From Puniceibacterium sp. (GTDB lineage: Bacteria > Pseudomonadota > Alphaproteobacteria > Rhodobacterales > Rhodobacteraceae): a DNA stretch of 49,612 bases. The notes under the pieces are model-generated. The model saw only the letters and a list, made by a program, of their open reading frames with translations, was not told the origin of the DNA and searched no databases. The stretch is taken from assembly GCA_024636635.1 (NCBI GenBank), contig JAGXGV010000070.1, positions 1-49,612 on the forward strand. Reading direction: 5' to 3'. How positions within the stretch are numbered: position 1 is the first letter of the stretch; each line of letters starts with the position of its first letter. Below, one piece after another: positions 18,691-25,474 of this stretch. The position numbers and the translations under genes were made by a program.

Positions 18691-19299
18691 ATGTTCGACG
18701 CCGCCGCCCGCAAGCTGATCGACCCGCCGCTGAATGCAGCCGGGCGGCGCCTTGCGCGTGTCGGAGTGACGGCGAATCAAATCACTCTGCTGGGGCTGGG
18801 CCTTGGGTTGCTGTCGGCCGGCATGATCTGGGCCGGTCTCACACTGGCGGCGCTGGTGCCGCTTCTGGCCTCGCGGCTTGCAGACGGGCTGGACGGCGCC
18901 GTCGCGCGGGCAGGGGAAAAGACTGATTTTGGCGGATACCTCGACATTGCCTGCGATTTTCTGTTCTACGGCGCCGTGCCGCTGGCCTTTGTGCTGCTGG
19001 ACCCGGCGGCTAATGCCGTCGCGGGGGCCTTTTTGCTTGGTTCATTCTACTTCAACGGCACCAGCTTTCTGGGCTACGCCATCCTTGCGGAAAAGCGCGG
19101 AATGGAAACGACGGCTCAGGGGTCCAAGTCGCTTTATTTCTCGAACGGGCTGCTGGAAGGGTCCGAGACGATCGGCCTTTTTGTCCTGCTTTGCCTGTGG
19201 CCGCAGGCCTTTGCACCGCTGGCCTGGGTCTTTGGCGCGCTGTGTTATGCCACCGCCACCTTGCGCATCCTGACCGCGCGCCAGATATTCAACCACTGA
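18691..19299 (+). CDS. ynjF: CDP-alcohol phosphatidyltransferase family protein (YnjF-like)
   Basis: A 202-residue inner-membrane enzyme of the CDP-alcohol phosphotransferase family, which moves a phospho-alcohol from a CDP-linked donor to an acceptor alcohol during phospholipid synthesis. The signature DGAVAR(x7)G(x3)D(x3)D lies near residue 68 (DGLDGAVARAGEKTDFGGYL then DIACD), one residue tighter between AR and G than the usual spacing. About five or six hydrophobic segments follow. ATG 18691 has AAGGAG 8 bases upstream; the longer open frame has none. It is the first gene before a YnjB-YnjC-YnjD importer, the same gene set as the E. coli ynj cluster. The acceptor is unknown. Confidence 0.85.
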   Translation: MFDAAARKLIDPPLNAAGRRLARVGVTANQITLLGLGLGLLSAGMIWAGLTLAALVPLLASRLADGLDGAVARAGEKTDFGGYLDIACDFLFYGAVPLAFVLLDPAANAVAGAFLLGSFYFNGTSFLGYAILAEKRGMETTAQGSKSLYFSNGLLEGSETIGLFVLLCLWPQAFAPLAWVFGALCYATATLRILTARQIFNH

Positions 19300-19311
19300 A
19301 CCGGAGATTAT

Positions 19312-20520
19312 ATGACCCGCCTTGCCATCACGCCTTTCCTGATTGCCGCCCTGCTCGCGCCCTTTCCTGCCCTTGCCGACGACCCCGATCCCGCAGACTG
19401 GAATGCCGTTGTGGAACAGGCACAGGGCCAGACCGTCTACTGGCACGCCTGGGGCGGGTCCACCGCCACAAACGACTTCATCGCCTGGATCGGTGAACAG
19501 GTCGCGGCGCAGGGCGTCACGCTTGAACATGTGAAACTTGCCGATACCGCAGATGCCGTGACCCGTGTGCTCAACGAACGGCAGGCCGGACAGGACGATG
19601 ATGGCGCGGTCGATCTGATCTGGATCAACGGCGAAAACTTTGCTGCGCTGAAACAGGCCGACCTGCTGTTCGGCCCCTTCGCCGAACACCTGCCGAACTG
19701 GCAGTATGTGGACACCGCAAACGAGGTGTTGCAGACGGATTTCACCGTCCCGACCGACGGGTATGAATCGCCCTGGGCGCTGGCACAGGTGGTGTTCATG
19801 TACGACACGGCGGATATGGAACCGCAGCCTTCGGCGCAGGCGATCCTGGACTGGGCGCAGGCCAATCCGGGGCGGTTCACCTATCCGCAGCCGCCGGATT
19901 TCCTGGGCTCGACCTTTGTGAAGCAGATGCTGATCGAGCTGGTAAAGGATGGCGCGGTGCTGGGCAAACCCGTGGTCGAGGCGGAATATGCCGACGTGAC
20001 GGAGCCGCTGTGGGACTATCTTGACGCGTTGACGCCGGTTCTGTGGCGGTCGGGGGCGGCCTACCCGGCGTCCGGGCCTGCGCAGTTCCAGCTGATCACG
20101 GACAATGAAATCGACCTGGCCATTTCCCTCAGCCCGGGCGAGGCATCGACCGCCATTGCAAATTTACAGCTGCCGGACACGGTGCGCACCTTTGTTCTGG
20201 AAAACGGCACAATCGGCAATGCGTCCTTTGTGGCGATTCCCTACAATTCAGGGTCCAAGGCGGCCGCGATGGTTGTCGCCGACACACTGCTGTCGCCCGA
20301 GGCGCAGGTGCGCGCGCAGGATCCGGCGATCCTGGGTTATGGCACCGTGCTGGATCTGGACAAGCTGCCGACGGCGGATCGTGCCGCGTTCGAGGCGCTG
20401 GATCTGGGCATTGCCACACTCGGTCCCGAGGAACTGGGCACCGCCCTTCCCGAACCGCACGGCAGCTGGATGACCCGCATCACCGAAGACTGGGTCCGCC
20501 GCTACGGCGCCGGTCAGTAA
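19312..20520 (+). CDS. ynjB: ABC transporter substrate-binding protein (YnjB-like)
   Basis: A 402-residue periplasmic binding protein with a signal peptide (about residues 1-22, ending FPALAD). The mature start matches the YnjB style: TVYWHAWGGSTATNDFIAWI, then DLIWINGENFAALKQADLLF and PTDGYESPWALAQVVFMYD. It would capture a solute for the YnjC permease; the family is related to thiamine/iron-type binding proteins, but the ligand has not been established. It begins 12 bases after ynjF and stops 4 bases before ynjC, so all four genes form one operon. Confidence 0.85.
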   Translation: MTRLAITPFLIAALLAPFPALADDPDPADWNAVVEQAQGQTVYWHAWGGSTATNDFIAWIGEQVAAQGVTLEHVKLADTADAVTRVLNERQAGQDDDGAVDLIWINGENFAALKQADLLFGPFAEHLPNWQYVDTANEVLQTDFTVPTDGYESPWALAQVVFMYDTADMEPQPSAQAILDWAQANPGRFTYPQPPDFLGSTFVKQMLIELVKDGAVLGKPVVEAEYADVTEPLWDYLDALTPVLWRSGAAYPASGPAQFQLITDNEIDLAISLSPGEASTAIANLQLPDTVRTFVLENGTIGNASFVAIPYNSGSKAAAMVVADTLLSPEAQVRAQDPAILGYGTVLDLDKLPTADRAAFEALDLGIATLGPEELGTALPEPHGSWMTRITEDWVRRYGAGQ

Positions 20521-20524
20521 CGCG

Positions 20525-22270
20525 ATGCGCCCGCTGGCCCGACGCATCGCCAGCTTGCGGGTGACGCGGGCCAGCCGCCTTTCGACACCGTCGGCGCTGG
20601 GCCTTGTGCCGGCGCTGACGCTTCTTGCGATGCTTGGGCCGGTGTGTGCGGGGCTGGCGTGGACCGTGCTGCCGGCCTTTGGATACCTTCCGGCGGCGCA
20701 GTTTTCGGCCCTGTCGCTGGATCCGTTGCGCACGCTGCTGGACTGGCCGGGCCTGTCTGCCGCAACGCGCCTGTCGGTGACCACGGGGCTGCTCGCTACG
20801 GCGCTGTCGCTGGGCATCGTCGTGCTGATCCTGGCGGGCTGGTACGGCACCGGGGCGTTCCGGCTGCTGGAACGTCTGTTGTCGCCTCTTTTGTCGGTAC
20901 CACATGCGGCGACCGCCTTTGGCTTTGCCTTTCTGATTGCGCCATCGGGGTGGCTGTCGCGGCTGGCGTCGCCGCTGACCGGCTGGGACAGGCCGCCGGA
21001 CCTGCTGATCGTGCAGGACCCCTGGGGGCTGACGCTGACCGCCGGCCTTGTGGCGAAAGAGGTGCCTTTCCTGCTGCTCATGGCGCTGGCGGCATTGGGG
21101 CAGACGGATGCGCGTCGGCGGATGCGCGTGGCTCAGGCACTTGGGTACGGGCGCATTTCCGGATGGCTCAAGACGGTGTTTCCGGCGGTCTATGCGCAGA
21201 TCCGCCTGCCAGTCTATGTGGTGCTGGCCTATTCCATGTCGGTGGTCGATGTGGCGATGATCCTGGGGCCATCGACCCCGGCGCCGCTGTCTGTGCAGAT
21301 CGTCCACTGGATGGGCGATCCGGACCTGACCCGGCGACTGACCGCCGCTGCGGCCGCGCTGTTGCAGGGGGCGCTGGTGCTGGCCGCGCTGGTGCTGTGG
21401 CGGGGGAGCGAGGCAGCGGTGGCGCGCCTTGGCATCGTCTGGATCGAACGGGGCAGCCGGGGCCATGCGCTTGACCCGGTGCTGCGCCCGGCTGGTCTGG
21501 GTCTGGGCCTGCTTGCGGCCTTTGCCGTGCTTGCGGGACTTGCGGGGCTTGCGGTCTGGTCTTTTGCCGGCTTCTGGGCCTTTCCCGACGCCCTGCCGCA
21601 GACCTTTGACATGCGCAGCTGGTCGCGTCACCTGCCGGGCATCCTGTCGGCCAGTGTCACCACGGCACTGATCGCCGGGTTTGCCACGGCGCTGGCGCTG
21701 ATCCTCGTTCTCGGGTGTCTTGAATCGGAATACCGCAGCGGGCGCAGCCTGAACCGGCGCGGTCTGTGGCTGATCTATCTGCCGCTGCTGGTGCCGCAGA
21801 CGGCGTTCCTGCCCGGATTGCAGACGCTGCTGCTGAGCCTTGGGGCGGACCGCGCGATATGGGCGGTGGTGCTGGCGCATCTGGTGTTCGTGCTGCCTTA
21901 TGTGTTCCTGTCGCTGGGCGACCCCTGGAGGGCCTGGGACCGGCGCAACGGCACGGTGGCGGCGGCGCTGGGCACTTCGCCCTGGGGGGTGCTTTGGCGG
22001 GTGCGTCTGCCGATGCTGCTGCGTCCGATCCTGACCACGGCCGCCGTCGCCTTTGCCGTGTCGGTCGGGCAGTATCTGCCGACGCTGCTGGTGGGCGGGG
22101 GCCGCGTGCCGACGCTGACGACCGAAGCGGTGGCGCTGGCCTCGGGCGGGGACCGGCGGGCGATCGGGGTTTATGGCGTGGCGCAGACCCTGGCGGTGCT
22201 GGGGCCGTTCATCCTGGCGCTGGCCCTGCCGGCGCTGGTCTATCGCAACCGACGGGGGCTGCATGGCTGA
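20525..22270 (+). CDS. ynjC: ABC transporter permease, two fused membrane halves (YnjC-like)
   Basis: A 581-residue inner-membrane permease of the ThiP/FbpB/YnjC type, in which two permease domains are fused in one chain, giving about twelve hydrophobic segments. The EAA-type coupling loops are visible: QALGYGRISGWLKTVFPAVY near residue 205 in the first half, and AALGTSPWGVLWRVRLPMLL near residue 485 in the second. It forms the membrane channel for the YnjB-bound solute with YnjD as motor. The ATG lies 4 bases beyond the ynjB stop and has only a weak ribosome site, which suggests coupling. It is somewhat longer than E. coli YnjC. Confidence 0.88.
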   Translation: MRPLARRIASLRVTRASRLSTPSALGLVPALTLLAMLGPVCAGLAWTVLPAFGYLPAAQFSALSLDPLRTLLDWPGLSAATRLSVTTGLLATALSLGIVVLILAGWYGTGAFRLLERLLSPLLSVPHAATAFGFAFLIAPSGWLSRLASPLTGWDRPPDLLIVQDPWGLTLTAGLVAKEVPFLLLMALAALGQTDARRRMRVAQALGYGRISGWLKTVFPAVYAQIRLPVYVVLAYSMSVVDVAMILGPSTPAPLSVQIVHWMGDPDLTRRLTAAAAALLQGALVLAALVLWRGSEAAVARLGIVWIERGSRGHALDPVLRPAGLGLGLLAAFAVLAGLAGLAVWSFAGFWAFPDALPQTFDMRSWSRHLPGILSASVTTALIAGFATALALILVLGCLESEYRSGRSLNRRGLWLIYLPLLVPQTAFLPGLQTLLLSLGADRAIWAVVLAHLVFVLPYVFLSLGDPWRAWDRRNGTVAAALGTSPWGVLWRVRLPMLLRPILTTAAVAFAVSVGQYLPTLLVGGGRVPTLTTEAVALASGGDRRAIGVYGVAQTLAVLGPFILALALPALVYRNRRGLHG

Positions 22271-22913
22271 GGCACTGATCCTGCACGACATCCGGATCAC
22301 CAGAGGCGGCGCGCCGCTGCTGAGGATTGACCATTCCATTGCCCCGGGTGCGGTGCTGACCGTGATGGGGCCGTCCGGTGTCGGGAAATCCACGCTGCTG
22401 TCCTATGTGGCGGGCACCCTTGCGCCAGAGTTCGAGGCGTCCGGCATGGTCTGCCTCGGCAGCACCGACATCACCGCATTGCCGCCTGCACGGCGGCGAA
22501 TTGGCATCCTGTTTCAGGACGACCTGCTGTTCCCGCACCTGTCCGTCGGCGCCAATCTGGCCTTTGGCCTGCGCGCTGGGGGCAGCGTGGCCTTTCGGCG
22601 CGACCGGATCGCCATGGCCCTGGCGGACATCGAGCTTGAGGGGTACGGCGACCGCGATCCAGCTACCCTGTCCGGAGGACAGAAGGCGCGGGTCGCGCTG
22701 ATGCGGATGCTGTTGTCCGAACCCCGGGCGCTGCTGCTGGACGAGGCGTTTTCGGGGCTTGACGTGTCACTGCGACGCCAGATCCGGACGTTGGTGTTCG
22801 ACCGCGCCCGCAAGATGGCGCTGCCGGTGCTGATGGTCACCCACGACCCAGAGGATGCCGCGGCCGCAGGTGGCGCCGTGGAACACCTGACTGCGGTCGG
22901 GCAAGGTTTATGA
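22263..22913 (+). CDS. ynjD: ABC transporter ATP-binding protein (YnjD-like)
   Basis: A 216-residue ATPase that powers the YnjBC importer. All motifs are intact: Walker A GPSGVGKSTLL (about residue 38), Q-loop FQDDLLFPHLSV, signature LSGGQKARVAL (about 137), Walker B ALLLDEAFSGLD and H-loop VTHDPEDA. The ATG overlaps the end of ynjC by 8 bases. The gene ends at once after the H-loop region, with no regulatory C-terminal domain. Its stop codon lies within a perfect 20-base palindrome. Confidence 0.93.
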   Translation: MAEALILHDIRITRGGAPLLRIDHSIAPGAVLTVMGPSGVGKSTLLSYVAGTLAPEFEASGMVCLGSTDITALPPARRRIGILFQDDLLFPHLSVGANLAFGLRAGGSVAFRRDRIAMALADIELEGYGDRDPATLSGGQKARVALMRMLLSEPRALLLDEAFSGLDVSLRRQIRTLVFDRARKMALPVLMVTHDPEDAAAAGGAVEHLTAVGQGL

Positions 22914-22926
22914 CCGCGGTCATAAA
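22907..22926. terminator. perfect 20-bp palindrome between convergent ynjD and the export gene
   Basis: TTTATGACCGCGGTCATAAA reads the same on both strands and contains the ynjD stop. As RNA it would fold into an 8-bp stem with a CGCG loop and a short T run at the 3' side in either direction. That suits a small bidirectional terminator for the two convergent transcripts; a dimeric-protein site is the alternative. Confidence 0.55.
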
Positions 22927-22937
22927 GCCGCAACGGA

Positions 22938-24299
22938 TCAGTTGCGCGCGGCGGCGACAGTCGTGTTGATGATGGTCGGGGTGATCTGGTTGATCACTCG
23001 ATTCCATCGGGTTATCGGCTGTTCCGCAACGAAGATCACATCGTTCGGGCGCAGTTCGAACCGCGTGGCCAGCAGCAGGTTTGCAGCATTTCCGCCGTCC
23101 AGCTGCCAGGCGGTCAGCGCCGAGAATTCCCGCGGGTCGGGTGATCCGCGCAGCACGTAGATCTTGCGCACGTTGCCGGTGATTGTCGGCACGCCACCTT
23201 GGGCATAGAGCGCATCCGCAAGGCTCGCGGTCTCGCCGAAGGGCAGGGGATAGCGGCTTTGGTTGCCGACTTCGCCGGCGAGATAGACATGATCGCGATC
23301 AACCGAATCGAGATCGAGTCGGGTCATGAAATTCTCGCGTTCCTCGGACAGGGCACCGCGGCGCAGCGCCACCTCGGCGTTCAGTTCATTGAGTGCGGAG
23401 CTGCGCGATTGCTGGCGGAACTGCGCGATCTGGATCTGTTCGGCGAAAAAGGCCTGGGCAAGGTCGAGTTCGTAGGCCGTGTCGACAAACACGCTGTCGC
23501 CGTCGATCAGTGCGATCCGTTCGAGCCCGCGCTGCGAGTAAAGTTCGTTCAGAGGGATCTGGTAGAGTGTTCCGTTGCGGTAGATCCGGACGGACGCATA
23601 GTCCTGATCGGTCACGGTGATACCGCCGGCCGCGGCCAGAGCCTCGTCCAGATAAAGCGGCGTGAGCGAAATCGGCGCGACGGTCGGATTCGACACAGCG
23701 CCGCCAATCGACACCTTTTTGGAGTTGAATTCGGCTATTTCAAGGCTGAAGGTCGGTTCGATCTGGTTTTCGACCAGCCGCTGAAACAGCTCGGCCTCTG
23801 CCGCCTCGAGCGTCAGACCCGCCACGACGACCCGCCCGACATTGGGAATGGAGATCGTCCCGTCATCCTGTACGGTATAGCCTCGGCGGGAATTCGATGC
23901 GGCCAGCAACCCGCTCAGTTGTTCAACGGTCGATCCGGTCTGCGGCGTCGCCAGCAGCACGACATCGCCCACGCCGATCCTGTAGGTCTGCGGCACGGTC
24001 GGTGGCGGCAGACGTGTTTCCATCGAAACCGGCCTGAGCCGCTGTTCCAGAACCGAGTCCGGCACAGCCGCTCCACCCCGCATCCCGCGGCCTGTTCCGG
24101 CGGTCTGGAAGAACGCGGCCGGAAGGTTCCGGGGGCTGTAGGTTGACCGGTTGGCAACCAGCACGGATTCCGGCGTGATCGGCAGCACACGGACCTTGGC
24201 ATCGGAACTGGCGAATGAATTCACGGACGGAGAGTTGTAGGCCACCCCACATGCCGAAAGTCCTGTTAAAACCAGCGTGATCAAGATGGATCTGAACAT
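22938..24299 (-). CDS. polysaccharide biosynthesis/export lipoprotein (Wza/GfcE type)
   Basis: A 453-residue outer-membrane polysaccharide export protein. The N-terminus MFRSILITLVLTGLSACG carries a lipobox (LSAC). The Poly_export domain starts near residue 105 (YRIGVGDVVLLATPQ). Two SLBB-like repeats follow, with KVSIGGAVSNPTVAPISLTP near residue 190 and VYLAGEVGNQSRYPLPFGET near residue 340. A C-terminal segment (TRWNRVINQITPTIINTTVA) could form the membrane-spanning helix seen in Wza. It should form the outer-membrane channel for an exopolysaccharide or capsule. It is the last gene of a leftward gfc/yjb-like operon, separated from the previous gene by a strong terminator, so it may depend on readthrough or its own promoter. 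Confidence 0.9.
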   Translation of the reverse strand: MFRSILITLVLTGLSACGVAYNSPSVNSFASSDAKVRVLPITPESVLVANRSTYSPRNLPAAFFQTAGTGRGMRGGAAVPDSVLEQRLRPVSMETRLPPPTVPQTYRIGVGDVVLLATPQTGSTVEQLSGLLAASNSRRGYTVQDDGTISIPNVGRVVVAGLTLEAAEAELFQRLVENQIEPTFSLEIAEFNSKKVSIGGAVSNPTVAPISLTPLYLDEALAAAGGITVTDQDYASVRIYRNGTLYQIPLNELYSQRGLERIALIDGDSVFVDTAYELDLAQAFFAEQIQIAQFRQQSRSSALNELNAEVALRRGALSEERENFMTRLDLDSVDRDHVYLAGEVGNQSRYPLPFGETASLADALYAQGGVPTITGNVRKIYVLRGSPDPREFSALTAWQLDGGNAANLLLATRFELRPNDVIFVAEQPITRWNRVINQITPTIINTTVAAARN

Positions 24300-24372
24300 T
24301 TGTCTTCGGTCCTTGGATCGCCTGTGGCTTGGTTGTCATGGCAAGTCGGCGAGATGGCGGACAATTTGCCAG

Positions 24373-24404
24373 AAAAAAAGCGAACCCGTTGCAGGGTCCG
24401 CTTT
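24373..24404 (-). terminator. rho-independent terminator after the GfcA/YjbE-like gene
   Basis: On the minus strand an 11-bp stem with one mismatch (plus-strand arms AAAGCGAACCC at 24377-24387 and GGGTCCGCTTT at 24394-24404, 6-base loop) is followed directly by seven T residues. It lies 24 bases after the stop of the small secreted protein gene and before the export gene, so it should stop much of the transcription inside the locus. Confidence 0.85.
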
Positions 24405-24427
24405 GAATCGTCTTATGCCCGTTGCGA

Positions 24428-24703
24428 TCAGTTGGTGGTGGTGGTCGACGTGGCGGTTGTGGTGCCGCTGCTGCCGCCGCCACCGCTTGCCGCGATACCG
24501 GCGATCAGGCCCGCAGCATTTTTTGCTCTGGCCGCACCACCGACAGGGCCCAGACCTCCGAGGGATGTGGTTACAAGACTGCCCTGGCCCTGCGTGGAAA
24601 CCGTGCCGTTTGATGTCTGGATCGGCTTGATCTGGTCAGCACCGGCAGTTGTTCCAAGAAGGAGCGCACTGCATGTGAAAAGGGTCATTGCTGTGTTGTT
24701 CAT
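24428..24703 (-). CDS. small secreted Gly/Thr-rich protein (GfcA/YjbE-like)
   Basis: A 91-residue protein with a signal peptide (about residues 1-22, LLLGTTAGA). It has a short polar part containing VSTQG, a Gly/Ala-rich hydrophobic stretch (AAGLIAGIAAS) and a tail of Gly, Ser and Thr ending TTTATSTTTTN. This layout matches E. coli YjbE and GfcA, tiny exported proteins of unknown function encoded with polysaccharide genes. ATG 24703 has AGGAG 7 bases upstream. It lies between YjbF-like and Wza-like genes and is followed by a strong terminator. The 114-base gap before it may hold its own promoter. The match is by composition and position, so it is an inference. Confidence 0.65.
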   Translation of the reverse strand: MNNTAMTLFTCSALLLGTTAGADQIKPIQTSNGTVSTQGQGSLVTTSLGGLGPVGGAARAKNAAGLIAGIAASGGGGSSGTTTATSTTTTN

Positions 24704-24817
24704 GTCATATCTCCTGATAAGACGTACTCAACCTTGGGTATCGCAACCTGGGGTGGCGTTCAAATGTTTACGTCCGAATGGGAACAATATAGTAAGCTTT
24801 GCCGCTGTTCCGCCGTT

Positions 24818-25474
24818 TTATTGACCACGCGCAAGCTCGATGTGCGCATAACCGACGTTTGGACCGATCCACTGCACTGATTTGACCGTAACACCGGCGC
24901 CATTGATCCAGTAAAGATTCTCAAACCCGATTTCCGGGCCGCTGCATGTTTCGCTCACTCGCAGCGTGTCGAACTGTCCTGCCACGGTCGTCGCGGAAAC
25001 GCCCGGCACCCGCGCGTAGTTGCACACAAAGGCCATTGCAACCAGCCTGTCGTCGCCGGTCAGATATCGGTGGATGCGCACGGACGAATCGGTCTGACCG
25101 CCGAAGTCCGGGGCGATGTCGCCAAGGTCGGTGGACATGAGATCGCCCCCCAGGCCGCGCGTTTCGGTCAGGAATCCGCCAAGCAGGGTCAAGGTGATGC
25201 CGTCCTGTGTGGCCCAGATCTGGCGTGGCCCGTTCTGCTGCGCCAGAAGCGCCCCGGCCTGCACGTCACGGTCCGGAAGTTCGACGAAGAGCAGTGGCTG
25301 GCCGAAGCCGGCAATGAATGCGGGTGTCAGCGTCTGGCGCAGATCCGGCCGTTCCTGTCCCGCAAACAAGGCGCCGACCGCCTGCCGAACGGTCGCATAT
25401 GTCCGTCCCTCGGAGTCGCTGCCGCAGGCTGACAAGAGGAGGACGCAAAGCAAGGGAAAGAGGGATCTTGTCAT
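24818..25474 (-). CDS. YjbF/GfcB family lipoprotein
   Basis: A 218-residue lipoprotein of the YjbF (GfcB) family, encoded with exopolysaccharide genes and thought to be anchored to the outer membrane. ATG 25474 gives MTRSLFPLLCVLLLSACGSD with the lipobox LSAC, and overlaps the stop of the YjbH gene as ATGA, implying translational coupling. An in-frame ATG at 25492 is less likely. The mature part includes QTLTPAFIAGFGQPLLFVEL, then the Trp-containing WATQDGITLTLLGGFLTETR and GLGGDLMSTDL, which resemble the family. The exact function is unknown. Confidence 0.85.
   Translation of the reverse strand: MTRSLFPLLCVLLLSACGSDSEGRTYATVRQAVGALFAGQERPDLRQTLTPAFIAGFGQPLLFVELPDRDVQAGALLAQQNGPRQIWATQDGITLTLLGGFLTETRGLGGDLMSTDLGDIAPDFGGQTDSSVRIHRYLTGDDRLVAMAFVCNYARVPGVSATTVAGQFDTLRVSETCSGPEIGFENLYWINGAGVTVKSVQWIGPNVGYAHIELARGQ

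Noticed and set aside
20480..22393. 637-codon open frame on the minus strand opposite ynjC
   Set aside because: The product is an Arg/Gln/Pro-rich sequence typical of antisense GC-rich DNA; the real gene on the plus strand has helices and ABC permease coupling loops.
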